A stretch of 64,000 nucleotides of DNA. Origin: an uncultured Pseudomonadales bacterium (lineage in GTDB: Bacteria; Pseudomonadota; Gammaproteobacteria; Pseudomonadales; Azotimanducaceae). Position 1 is the first letter of the stretch. Each line of letters starts with the position of its first letter. The translations under genes and the position numbers were made by a program. This document shows, in pieces, positions 18,188 through 26,571 of this stretch. The stretch spans positions 2,852,001-2,916,000 of the forward strand of contig OY282430.1 of NCBI GenBank assembly GCA_958296025.1, given 5' to 3'. A model generated the notes under the pieces. It did not search any database, was not told the DNA's origin, and saw nothing but the letters and a program-made list of their open reading frames with translations.

Positions 18188-19567
18188 ATGACCACCTTCG
18201 CCCCCATCTTGCTGTTCATTCTGGTGTTCGCGCTGTTGCTGCTCGGCTATCCCGTGGCGCTCACCCTGGCCGGCGGCGCCTTGGCCTTCGCCCTCGCCTG
18301 CGCCGCGTTCGGCCTTTTCGATTTAGAGATTTTCGGCTTTCTGCCGGCGCGCATCTTCGGCACCATGAGCAACCAGACCCTCATCGCCGTGCCCCTGTTC
18401 GTGTTCATGGGCGTGGTGCTGGAGAAGGCGCGCATCGCCGAGCAACTGTTGGACGCCCTCTCCGAACTGCTGGCGCGGCTGCCCGGCGGATTGGGCCTCG
18501 GCGTTATTTTCATGGGCGGGCTGATGGCGGCGAGCACCGGCATCGTCGGCGCCACCGTGGTCACCTTGGGCCTCATGGCGCTGCCCAACCTGCTGCGGCA
18601 GGGCTATGACCCGAAGCTGGCCACCGGCGCCATCAGCGCCACCGGCACCTTGGGGCAGATCATCCCGCCTTCCATCGCCTTGGTGCTGCTCGGCGACGTG
18701 CTCTCCAACGCCTACAGCCAAGCGCAGCTAGCCCAGGGCGTGTTCGCGCCCAAGACCGTCTCCATCAGCGACCTGTTCGCCGGAGCGCTGCTGCCCGGAG
18801 TGGTGCTGGTGGGGCTTTACGCCCTGTATATGTGGCTGACCGCCCTGCGCCATCCTAGCCGGGCACCGCGGCCGAGCAGCGAAGTGACGGGCGGTCAGCC
18901 GCGCTCCAACTGGAAGCTGCTGCGAGCGCTGGCCGCCCCTCTGGGCCTGGTGCTGGCGGTGCTGGGCAGCATTCTGGCCGGCTTGGCCACTCCCACGGAG
19001 GCCGCCGGCGTCGGCGCGGTGGGCGCGATGCTGCTGGCGTTAGCCAACCGCGCCTTGCATCGGGAGGTGCTGGGCGAGGTGTGCCGCTCCACCCTGAAGA
19101 CGGCTGCGATGGTGTTCTTCATCCTGATCGGCGCTTCGGTGTTCTCCCTGGTGTTCCGCGGCCTCGGCGGCGACGACTTGGTGCATGAGCTGTTCGCGGC
19201 GTTCCCCGGCGGCCAGCTTGCTGCGGTGGCGGTGGTGATGCTGGCGATCTTCCTGCTCGGCTTCGTGCTGGACTTTATCGAAATCACCTTCGTGGTGATT
19301 CCAGTGGTGGGGCCGGCGCTGCTTGCCTTGGGCGTGGACCCGGTCTGGCTGGGCGTGCTGATCGCCGTCAATCTGCAAACCTCCTTCCTAACCCCACCCT
19401 TCGGCTTCGCGCTGTTCTACCTGCGCGGCGTCACCCCACCGGAAATCCCCACCAGCGCCCTGTACCGCGGCGTCATCCCCTTCGTCGGCCTGCAACTGCT
19501 GTTGCTACTGCTGCTGTTCGCCTTCCCCAACCTCGCCACTTGGCTGCCGGAATTGCTGTATTCGTGA
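18188..19567 (+). CDS. TRAP transporter large membrane subunit (DctM family)
   Basis: 459 aa polytopic transporter core. Family landmarks: GYPVALTLAGGALAFA, FLPARIFGTMSNQTLIAVPLFVFMG, ISATGTLGQIIPPSIALVLLGD, LATPTEAAGVGAVGAML, and QTSFLTPPFGFALFYLRGV. Sodium- or proton-coupled uptake with a periplasmic receptor is expected, but no DctP-type receptor gene is next to it. The gene after it belongs to an unrelated accessory patch. The 178-bp gap to the small subunit is longer than usual for this pair. Confidence 0.92.
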   Translation: MTTFAPILLFILVFALLLLGYPVALTLAGGALAFALACAAFGLFDLEIFGFLPARIFGTMSNQTLIAVPLFVFMGVVLEKARIAEQLLDALSELLARLPGGLGLGVIFMGGLMAASTGIVGATVVTLGLMALPNLLRQGYDPKLATGAISATGTLGQIIPPSIALVLLGDVLSNAYSQAQLAQGVFAPKTVSISDLFAGALLPGVVLVGLYALYMWLTALRHPSRAPRPSSEVTGGQPRSNWKLLRALAAPLGLVLAVLGSILAGLATPTEAAGVGAVGAMLLALANRALHREVLGEVCRSTLKTAAMVFFILIGASVFSLVFRGLGGDDLVHELFAAFPGGQLAAVAVVMLAIFLLGFVLDFIEITFVVIPVVGPALLALGVDPVWLGVLIAVNLQTSFLTPPFGFALFYLRGVTPPEIPTSALYRGVIPFVGLQLLLLLLLFAFPNLATWLPELLYS

Positions 19568-19716
19568 GCGTGGCGGTTGGGGTGCCTGCATCCTCCACCC
19601 TGTCCGTGGTACGGCCTTCCTTACTGTCCCAACGAAGCTAGTTGGTGTCTAATAGGGTTCATCAGCGCACAGGCGCCGAGCACACCAACAGGCTCACGGC
19701 AACCGGAAGCGTAGCA

Positions 19717-19857
19717 ATGGCCTTTGCACGGCAAGACACAGGGAAATGGCGGGAAGACATCCCCGGGGCGCGGTGGTTCAAGGCGGACCTGCACATTCAC
19801 ACGGTTGACAGGGGTGACAAGGCGTTCCAGTTGCGGCGGAAAAAGTACGGATTCTGA
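19717..19857 (+). pseudogene. Truncated PHP-domain protein, N-terminal fragment
   Basis: 46 codons: MAFARQDTGKWREDIPG, then ARWFKADLHIHTVDRGDK, then divergent residues and a stop at 19855-19857. DLHIHT is the metal-binding start of PHP phosphoesterase domains, here in the context (G-x-RW-x-K-x-D-H-x-H-T) seen at the N-terminus of large PHP-AAA proteins such as the TrlF family. GGAAGC before the ATG looks like an intact ribosome site. The rest of the gene is gone, replaced by the AlbA_2-type gene that starts 11 bp later, so this is probably the scar of a deletion or insertion. Confidence 0.55.
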
Positions 19858-19867
19858 GGTCGTTCGC

Positions 19868-21055
19868 ATGGATTGGCTGGAGGTGCTTAACCGAATTGAA
19901 GCCGGCGAAGGCCGAATGACGGAGTTTAAGACCGGGGTTGGGGACCTATCGGCCATTGGCAAGGCGATTTGCGCCTTCGCCAACACCGAAGGCGGCGTCC
20001 TCATTTTGGGCATCGATGACGATCAGAATATCGTCGGGGTTCAGGAGGGTGCTGAGAAGGTTCAGGAACGCCTGACGTCATTCCTGCAAACGGGATGCAG
20101 CGCTCCCGTTTCCGCACAAGGCGGCAAACATCAAGACCCCAAGGGGTGGGTGCATTGGCTGGAAGTTCCGAAACAGCGTGGATTTGAACCGCTGCGCTAC
20201 AAAGGGCGTGTATGGGTTCGCCGCGAGCGCAGCAGCGGCGAGCCATCGCCGACAGAGCTTCAGGAACTCTATAACGCCTTCGGCTACATCCTAACCGAGG
20301 AGCGGTCAATACAGGCCGGCACTTCCTCAGACATAGATCTGCTAAGGTTCCGCGCCTATCTGCAGAAGTTAGGGCTTGACACCGAAGAGGACCCACAGCC
20401 GGAGGATGAGGACGACCTTCGCAACCGCGGCGTTTTGACGGAAATTGGCGGCGCTTTGCATCCTACTCTTTACGGGGTGCTGGCCTTCGGCAAAGCACCG
20501 CAAAGCTACCCGCAGACGCAGAACTTTCGGGTCGATTGCGTAGCCTACGAGGGGCAAGACCGAGCGTCTTCCGTGTTGCAGGTGGCCGAAATCACCGGCT
20601 GCATCGATGAGCAAGTGGAAAGGGCGATAGGCTGGTTTGCGGGGCTTGGACGGTTCGAATCCTATCAGGATCTAATCCGCAAAGACCGGCCGTTGTTGCC
20701 TAGGCCGGCAGTTCGGGAGGCGCTGGTTAACACCGTTGCCCATCGAGACTACGCAATCATCGGCTCGAAGATATTATTCGAAGTCTTTTCCGATCGCGTG
20801 GATGTGACCAGTCCTGGCGGTTTGCCCAACCACATGAGCGTCGCAAGCGTACGCGCCGGCGCTCATCCCCGGTCGCGGAACGAACTGTTGGCCAACTACA
20901 TGCTTGCTTTGGGGTTCATGGAAAAACGAGGGCGGGGCTGGTTGGTGATGCGCAAAACCATGCGCGAGTTCAACGGAACCGAACCGGAAATCGCTCAAGA
21001 CGAGGGGCGCAGCTACGTCAGGATCACTTTCCAGCTTGATCCGATAGAGGGGTAG
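19868..21055 (+). CDS. AlbA_2 / Schlafen-like ATP-binding protein
   Basis: 395 aa. N-terminal AlbA_2 (formerly AAA_4) domain: EGRMTEFKTGVGDLSAIGKAICAFANTEGGVLILGIDDD, a very typical opening, then RYKGRVWVRRERSSGEPSP. The C-terminal half has the GHKL-like ATPase segment seen in these proteins (LPRPAVREALVNTVAHRDY and EVFSDRVDVTSPGGLPN) followed by the helix MLALGFMEKRGRGWLVMRK. Annotated elsewhere as putative transcriptional regulators; actual role unknown. The start at 19868 gives the conserved MDWLEVLNRIEAGE. It sits in a small accessory patch with a truncated PHP gene and ends two bases before the next GTG. Confidence 0.85.
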   Translation: MDWLEVLNRIEAGEGRMTEFKTGVGDLSAIGKAICAFANTEGGVLILGIDDDQNIVGVQEGAEKVQERLTSFLQTGCSAPVSAQGGKHQDPKGWVHWLEVPKQRGFEPLRYKGRVWVRRERSSGEPSPTELQELYNAFGYILTEERSIQAGTSSDIDLLRFRAYLQKLGLDTEEDPQPEDEDDLRNRGVLTEIGGALHPTLYGVLAFGKAPQSYPQTQNFRVDCVAYEGQDRASSVLQVAEITGCIDEQVERAIGWFAGLGRFESYQDLIRKDRPLLPRPAVREALVNTVAHRDYAIIGSKILFEVFSDRVDVTSPGGLPNHMSVASVRAGAHPRSRNELLANYMLALGFMEKRGRGWLVMRKTMREFNGTEPEIAQDEGRSYVRITFQLDPIEG

Positions 21056-21057
21056 AA

Positions 21058-22425
21058 GTGCCTGCGCCTCCCATTTCCCCACACATTGAGCGTTCTGTGT
21101 TAGCGGCCTCGGGGCCCAAGGTTGCGGTGATTGGGGCGGGATTCTGCGGCCTAGCGGCAGCCTACGAGCTGGGCCGGCGCGGCATCCGCGCTACGGTTTT
21201 GGAAATGGACGGCGAGGTGGGCGGTTTGGCCGGCAGCTTCGCCACTGAAGGCGGACCCCTCGAAAAATTCTATCATCACTGGTTCACCAGCGATGTCCAC
21301 ATGATGGACTTGATCGGCGAACTGGGCCAATCGGACAAGGTGGTGCTGCGCCCATCGCGCACTGGCCTGTACTACGCCCATGACTTCTTCAAGCTGTCCA
21401 CGCCCTTGGACCTGCTGCGCTTCTCGCCCCTGCCGCTGGCCAGCCGCATCCGTTTGGGTTTGCTGGCCCTATGGGTGCGCAGAATTCGGAATTGGCGCAG
21501 CTTGGAGGACGTCACCGCCGCCGATTGGTTGCGGAAACTGGGTGGCGAACGGGTTTACCAAGTGGTCTGGGCACCGTTGCTGCATGGCAAGTTCGGCGGT
21601 TTGGCGGAAGAGGTGGCGGCCGTCTGGTTCTGGAACAAGCTGAAGCTGCGAGGCGGCAGCCGCGGCGGCAGCGGCAAGGAGCAACTGGCTTACTATCAGG
21701 GCGGATTTTCGGCCTTGGCGGACGCCTTGGTCGCGGCCATTAGGGCGCAAGGCGGCGACATCCAACTGAACAGGCCGGCCACCGGGCTGCAGGTGGATGG
21801 CCAGCGCGTAGTGGGAGTATGCACGGAGGCAGGAACGGTCGCCGCCGATGGTGTCGTCGCCACCCCGGCGCTGCCGGTCATCGCGGACTTGGCGGCGGCG
21901 CACGCATCGGAGGAGTACGCGGCGGGGCTGCGCCGTATTCGGTACTTGGCCAACGTATGCGTGGTGCTGGAGCTGGACCGCAGCCTTTCAGACATCTATT
22001 GGCTGAACGTCAATGATCCGAACTTTCCCTTCGTGGGAGTCATCGAGCACACCAACTTCGAACCCGCCTCCTCCTACGCCGGCCGCCACATCGTCTATCT
22101 ATCCCGCTATCTGCCGGACAGCGACCCCTTCTACCAAATGCCTGACGAAGAGGCGACGGCGCTTACCCTGACGCATTTGCGGCGGATGTTTCCAGACCTA
22201 AGCGACGAGCGCATTCTCGCCTCCCACGTCTGGCGCGCCCGCTATGCGCAGCCAGTGGTGGAGCGCGGCTACCGCCGGCTGATTCCGTCGGCGCAAACGC
22301 CGCTGCGCAATCTATTCGTCGCCAGCATGGCGCAGATCTACCCTCAGGACCGAGGCACCAACTACGCCGTTAAGCAAGGGCGCGAGGCAGCCCAACTCAT
22401 GGCCAAGGCGCTGGCCAGAGGCTAG
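21058..22425 (+). CDS. FAD-dependent oxidoreductase (amine oxidase-like)
   Basis: 455 aa. N-terminal dinucleotide-binding motif VAVIGAGFCGLAAAYELGRRG followed by VLEMDGEVGGLAGSF, and a C-terminal FAD site ending NLFVASMAQIYPQDRGTNYAVKQGREAA. The middle resembles protoporphyrinogen-oxidase or UDP-galactopyranose-mutase-like flavoproteins, which act on sugars, carotenoids or porphyrins; the substrate cannot be told. The GTG at 21058 follows the upstream stop by two bases, but a second GTG (giving VLAASGPKVAVIG) may be the true start. The stop TAG forms part of the CTAG at the edge of a half copy of the miniature element. Confidence 0.85.
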   Translation: MPAPPISPHIERSVLAASGPKVAVIGAGFCGLAAAYELGRRGIRATVLEMDGEVGGLAGSFATEGGPLEKFYHHWFTSDVHMMDLIGELGQSDKVVLRPSRTGLYYAHDFFKLSTPLDLLRFSPLPLASRIRLGLLALWVRRIRNWRSLEDVTAADWLRKLGGERVYQVVWAPLLHGKFGGLAEEVAAVWFWNKLKLRGGSRGGSGKEQLAYYQGGFSALADALVAAIRAQGGDIQLNRPATGLQVDGQRVVGVCTEAGTVAADGVVATPALPVIADLAAAHASEEYAAGLRRIRYLANVCVVLELDRSLSDIYWLNVNDPNFPFVGVIEHTNFEPASSYAGRHIVYLSRYLPDSDPFYQMPDEEATALTLTHLRRMFPDLSDERILASHVWRARYAQPVVERGYRRLIPSAQTPLRNLFVASMAQIYPQDRGTNYAVKQGREAAQLMAKALARG

Positions 22426-22483
22426 CGTCCTGTCCCGCAAATAACCACGCATCATCTGCGGGTCCTTTAGACTCCTGGCTGCG
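22425..22483. repeat. Half copy (B) of the 161-bp miniature element
   Basis: About 59 bp matching the left half of copy C (GCGTCCTGTCCCGCAAATAA, then ATCATCTGCGGGTCC...GGCTGCG) with a few changes. The match ends before the central hairpin. It lies between two convergent genes and its first base is the last base of the FAD-oxidoreductase stop codon. Confidence 0.7.
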
Positions 22484-22493
22484 GTGTGCGCCC

Positions 22494-23522
22494 TCAGTCC
22501 GATCGCTCCAGGGCAGCGATGGTGCGCAGCAGGGATGGCCCCCGGTACACGAGGCCAGTGTAGATCTGCACCATGTCCGCGCCGGCGTTGAGCATCCCTT
22601 GGGCGTCATCCAAGGATAGGATGCCACCACAGCCGATGATGGGCCGCTCGGGGCCCAAGCATTGCCGCAGTTCCGCAACCGTGCGCCGGGCGGTCGGCGC
22701 AAGAGGGACGCCACTTAGGCCCCCGGCCTCATCCCTATGCTTTAGGCCCGCTGGCAGGGGGCGGGCGGTGGTGGCGTTGCCGGCCACCACACCGTCCACC
22801 TCAAAATGCAGCACCGCTTCGGCGACAGCGCCGAGGGCGTCGTCCTCCAAGTCCGGAGCCACTTTCAGGCAGAATGGGACGTAACGCCCACGGCGGCTCG
22901 CCAGCCGCGCCTGCAGCTCCTTCAGGGCACCGAGCAGCGCATCGAGCGCGTCGCCATACTGCAGGGTGCGCAAGCCCAAGGTGTTCGGCGACGAGAGGTT
23001 CACTGTCAGGTAATCCGCCCAAGGATGCAGGGCCTCCATGCAGGCCAGGTAATCTTCCGCCGCCTTGGCCAACGGCGTGGCCTTGCTCTTGCCGATGTTG
23101 ACGCCGATGGGTGTGTGCGCCATGCGCCCCGCCCTCTTCAGCGCGGCCAAGCGCTCCGCTAACGCCGCCGCGCCGGCGTTATTAAAACCCATGCGATTGA
23201 TAAGCGCCCCGGCCTCCGGCAGACGGAACAGGCGCGGCTGTGGATTGCCCGGCTGCGGTCGTGGCGTCACCGTGCCCAACTCGATGTGCCCGAAACCAAG
23301 GCGCGCCAGCCCCAAGGCGGCCACCCCGTCCTTGTCCAACCCCGCCGCCAAGCCGACGGCGTTGGGAAACCTGACGCCCATAAGGGTGCGTGGCCGTCCC
23401 GGTGCCGGCCGCGCCGCGCCAGGCCAGGCGCCGAACGCCTTCAACACCTTCAACGCCAAGGCGTGGGAATGCTCCGCGTCAATGGAGAAAAGCAGTGGGC
23501 GCAGCATCCGATACAGGGCCAT
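22494..23522 (-). CDS. pyrD: Dihydroorotate dehydrogenase (quinone), class 2
   Basis: Membrane-associated enzyme oxidising dihydroorotate with quinone. 342 aa from ATG 23522 (or 340-range from a nearby ATG at 23507). N-terminal amphipathic part MALYRMLRPLLFSIDAEHSH, then VGLAAGLDKDGVAALGLARLG, GTVTPRPQPGNPQPRLFRLPE, INRMGFNNAGAAAL, TVNLSSPNTLGLR with the catalytic-serine region, and VSGVPL-type segment GGLSGVPLAPTA, plus GCGGILSLDDAQGMLNAGADMVQIYTG for FMN. The open frame continues to 23627 without family resemblance. Divergent from panB. Confidence 0.96.
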   Translation of the reverse strand: MALYRMLRPLLFSIDAEHSHALALKVLKAFGAWPGAARPAPGRPRTLMGVRFPNAVGLAAGLDKDGVAALGLARLGFGHIELGTVTPRPQPGNPQPRLFRLPEAGALINRMGFNNAGAAALAERLAALKRAGRMAHTPIGVNIGKSKATPLAKAAEDYLACMEALHPWADYLTVNLSSPNTLGLRTLQYGDALDALLGALKELQARLASRRGRYVPFCLKVAPDLEDDALGAVAEAVLHFEVDGVVAGNATTARPLPAGLKHRDEAGGLSGVPLAPTARRTVAELRQCLGPERPIIGCGGILSLDDAQGMLNAGADMVQIYTGLVYRGPSLLRTIAALERSD

Positions 23523-23868
23523 CAAGAATTTCCCCAGTGTCGGGCTCAAGTTGGCGTCATGACAGGACCCGCCCGCCATCTTGACCCGCCGCGACGCAAT
23601 GTCAAGCGGAACCTGCGGCACCGTCACAGCATGGCTGTGCTGCGCCGGGGGTGCGTCTGAACGCAGGCGTCGCCAGTTGCTATGCGATCGCGACTGAAGC
23701 GCTGCGGCCAGGATTTTTCCGCTTTACAAAATCGCACTGAGCGCCTAGGCTGGACCTCGGCTTCTATTCCAAGCGCGGAAAGGAGACCTTGGGCACCGCC
23801 TGCAAGGCGGGGCCGAACGCAGACCAAACGGAACGTCAGGGCTTGATCCCAAAGGAGGACAGGTACCC
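23523..23868. promoter_or_regulatory. pyrD-panB intergenic region with candidate structured leader
   Basis: 346 bp between divergent genes. On the panB side are a hairpin CCGCCT/AGGCGG (23796-23810) and a longer pairing TTGGG (about 23789) with CCCAA (about 23848), which touches the panB ribosome site AAGGAGG. Together they could form a closed leader structure that exposes or hides the site. This is seen in sequence only; no known riboswitch was recognised with confidence. Nothing else is recognised in the gap. Confidence 0.35.
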
Positions 23869-24657
23869 ATGAACACCCTTGATTTCGCCAAGCGCAAGGC
23901 CGCGCAGAAACCTATCTCCATGGTCACCTGCTACGATTACTGGTCGGCGCAGGTGCTCAGCGGCACCGCTGTGGATTGCCTGCTGGTGGGGGACAGCCTC
24001 GCCATGGTCATGCACGGCTTCGACAGCACCGTCCACGCCACCATCGACATGATGGCCCTGCACGCCGCAGCCGTGCGCAAGGGAGCGCCGGACGCCTACG
24101 TCATCGGCGACATGCCCTTCCTAACCACGCGCCGCGGCCTCAGCCGCGCCATGGACGCCGTGCAAACCCTCATGCGCACCGGCATCAACGCAGTGAAGGT
24201 GGAAGGGGAGGCGGGGCAGGCGGACCTCATCGCCCACATCGTCGAGTCCGGCGTACCGGTGATGGGGCATTTGGGGTTGACGCCGCAGTCCGTGCATGCC
24301 TTCGGCGGCCACCGCATCCAAGGCCGTAACGAAAGCCAAGCGGCGCAAATACTGGACTCCGCCTGCCGCCTGCAGCAGGCCGGCTGCTTCGCCTTAGTGC
24401 TGGAATGCACACCCGGCCCCGTGGCGCGGCGCATCACCGCGGAATTGGACATTCCCACCATCGGCATTGGCGCCGGTCCCGACACCGACGGGCAGGTGCT
24501 GGTGCTGCAGGACATGCTGGGCATGAACCCAGAGTTCAAGCCGAAGTTCCTGCGCCACTACGCCAACGGCTGCCAGCTGATTCAGGATGCCGTGGACCGC
24601 TTCGCCCAAGACACGCGAACTGGCGCCTTTCCATCCCTAGCGGAGTCCTATGCCTAG
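23869..24657 (+). CDS. panB: 3-methyl-2-oxobutanoate hydroxymethyltransferase
   Basis: First committed step to pantothenate: ketopantoate from ketoisovalerate and methylene-THF. 262 aa, family length. Seen: ISMVTCYDYWSAQVLSGTAVDCLLVGDSL near the start, GINAVKVEGEAGQADLI, VPVMGHLGLTPQSVHAFGG, CFALVLECTPG and DIPTIGIGAGPDTDGQVLVLQDMLGM. AAGGAGG upstream, though about 12 bases from the ATG. First gene of a pan-coaX cluster. Confidence 0.96.
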   Translation: MNTLDFAKRKAAQKPISMVTCYDYWSAQVLSGTAVDCLLVGDSLAMVMHGFDSTVHATIDMMALHAAAVRKGAPDAYVIGDMPFLTTRRGLSRAMDAVQTLMRTGINAVKVEGEAGQADLIAHIVESGVPVMGHLGLTPQSVHAFGGHRIQGRNESQAAQILDSACRLQQAGCFALVLECTPGPVARRITAELDIPTIGIGAGPDTDGQVLVLQDMLGMNPEFKPKFLRHYANGCQLIQDAVDRFAQDTRTGAFPSLAESYA

Positions 24658-24810
24658 TTTTCGGCACGGTCGGCCGTGCCTTGCCAAACCGCTTCGGGCC
24701 GGCTTTGCTGACCCGGTGGTTTGCACTCAAAAATCGGCCGCCCGTCGATTTGCAGCGGCGCCTTGCCGACGATGCGTCGTCGTTGGCGCCGCGGATTTCC
24801 CGCCCTTGCC

Positions 24811-25587
24811 ATGAAGGTCTTCGACACCATTGAGGACTGGCGCAGCTTCCGCGCCGCGGCCGTCGGCGGCATTGGCTTCGTCCCCACCCTGGGCGGGCTG
24901 CACACGGGCCATGCGGCACTGGTCCGCCGCGCCAGGGTGGAGAACGAGGTGGCGGTGGTGAGCATCTTTCTGAACCCCACCCAATTCAACGACGCCGCGG
25001 ACCTCACCCGCTATCCCGCCACCCTGGATGCGGATTTGACCTTGCTTGAACGGCTGGGCGTTGACGCCGTGCTGCAGCCGCCGCCGGAGGCCGTCTATGC
25101 CGACGGCTTTCGCTTCAAGGTGGAGGAGACGGCGTTTAGCCGGGAACTCTGCGGCACCCATCGGCCCGGTCACTTCACCGGCGTGCTGACCGTGGTGATG
25201 AAGCTGCTGAACCTGGTGAGGCCGCAGCGCACCTACTTCGGTGAAAAGGACCATCAGCAACTGACCCTCATCCGCGACATGGTGGAGACCTTCTTCATGG
25301 ACGTGACCATCGTCCCCTGCCCCACGGTGCGGGCCGCCGACGGTCTAGCCTTGAGTTCGCGCAACGCCTTGCTGGACGCCACTGGGCGGCGGCTGGCGCC
25401 CAAGCTGCATGAGCTGCTTTGCTCACCGGGCTCCGACGCCGAGGTGGCTGAAGCCCTGACCGAGATCGGCTTTGCGGTGGACTACGTCACCACCCGGCAG
25501 GGGCGGCGGCTGGCGGCGGCGGCGCTCCGCTGCGGTGACAAGGCCGTGCGCCTCATCGACAATGTACACATGGACGAAAGAGGCTAG
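24811..25587 (+). CDS. panC: Pantothenate synthetase
   Basis: Joins pantoate and beta-alanine using ATP. 258 aa from ATG 24811, about 25 shorter than E. coli. The HIGH-like motif is GFVPTLGGLHTGHAALVRRA (family usually PTMGALHEGH, so M-to-L and A-to-G changes), followed by SIFLNPTQFN, TYFGEKDHQQLTLIRDMV and the KMSKS-like GLALSSRN. The upstream frame to 24721 lacks family resemblance. It lies 153 bp after panB; panD is not in the window, so beta-alanine supply is encoded elsewhere. Confidence 0.94.
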   Translation: MKVFDTIEDWRSFRAAAVGGIGFVPTLGGLHTGHAALVRRARVENEVAVVSIFLNPTQFNDAADLTRYPATLDADLTLLERLGVDAVLQPPPEAVYADGFRFKVEETAFSRELCGTHRPGHFTGVLTVVMKLLNLVRPQRTYFGEKDHQQLTLIRDMVETFFMDVTIVPCPTVRAADGLALSSRNALLDATGRRLAPKLHELLCSPGSDAEVAEALTEIGFAVDYVTTRQGRRLAAAALRCGDKAVRLIDNVHMDERG

Positions 25588-25722
25588 GAGGCGTCCGGCC
25601 GATGATGCCGTCGAGGGCCTTAAACCACACCGCACGGCTCGGCGGGGAACCGAGGGAAAGCCAAGCAGGTCCAAAGCACCGAAAGGTGGCGCAATGGCGT
25701 CTTCAGGACAGGGGCTAAGATC

Positions 25723-26493
25723 ATGATTCTGGCCATTGACGTCGGCAACAGCCAGATTTATTGCGGCGTATTCGAAGGGGATGCGCTACAGGCGCAGTTT
25801 CGCCGCACCTCGACCATGCGCGGCTCCTCCGACGAGCTGGGCGTGTTCCTGCGCGCCGCGCTGCGGGAGAACGGTGTGCAGCCGAACGCCATCCGCCAAG
25901 TGGCGGCCTGCTCCGTGGTGCCGGACATCAACTATTCCCTGCGCGCTTGTTGTCAGAAGTACTTCGGCATCGAACCCATGATCCTGCGCCCAGGCATCAA
26001 GACCGGCCTCAAGATCCGCTACAAGGATCCTAGGGAGGTGGGGGCCGACCGGGTGGCGGACGCCATGGGCGCGATGAAGCTATTCCCGGGGCGCAACCTC
26101 ATCGTCATCGACTTTGGCACCGCCACCACCGTGTGCGCCATCAGCAAGCAGCGGGAGTTTCTCGGCGGCAACATTCTGCCCGGCCTGCGCCTGGCGATGG
26201 ACGCCCTGGAGTCCAAGACCGCCCAGCTGCCGTCAGTGGAGATCAGGCCCATGCGCACCTGCCTCGGCACCTCCACCGTGGAGAGCATCCAAAGCGGACT
26301 GTACTGGAGCAACGTAGGCATGGTTAGGGAGCTGGCGCGGCGCATTACCGCCGATGTCTTCGCAGATGAGCCGCCCTTGGTGATCGGCACCGGCGGCTTC
26401 TGCCACCTGTTCGACCGGGAGAGGCTGTTCGACAAGGTGGTCCCGGACCTGATCCTGACCGGCCTGCTGGAGGCGTTGCGCCTGAACGCCTAG
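25723..26493 (+). CDS. coaX: Type III pantothenate kinase
   Basis: Phosphorylates pantothenate, the first step to CoA. ASKHA-fold enzyme of 256 aa. Seen: the phosphate loop MILAIDVGNSQIYCGVFE, KIRYKDPREVGADRVADAMGA, the second phosphate motif LIVIDFGTATTVCAI, FLGGNILPGLRLAMDALESKTAQLP and VIGTGGFCHLF. Its place after panB and panC puts synthesis and activation of pantothenate in one cluster. The 135-bp gap before it holds no gene. Confidence 0.95.
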   Translation: MILAIDVGNSQIYCGVFEGDALQAQFRRTSTMRGSSDELGVFLRAALRENGVQPNAIRQVAACSVVPDINYSLRACCQKYFGIEPMILRPGIKTGLKIRYKDPREVGADRVADAMGAMKLFPGRNLIVIDFGTATTVCAISKQREFLGGNILPGLRLAMDALESKTAQLPSVEIRPMRTCLGTSTVESIQSGLYWSNVGMVRELARRITADVFADEPPLVIGTGGFCHLFDRERLFDKVVPDLILTGLLEALRLNA

Positions 26494-26571
26494 CGGCAAC
26501 GCCGCCACAGCCGCAGCCGCCGTGCTAAGATGCTCTCCGCTCATCCCCATCAAGCAAGCACAGGTTCCGTC

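Noticed and set aside
20652-20662. GGTTCGAATCC, resembling a tRNA T-loop
   Set aside because: Lies in the coding frame of the AlbA_2-type gene; no acceptor stem or anticodon arm around it.
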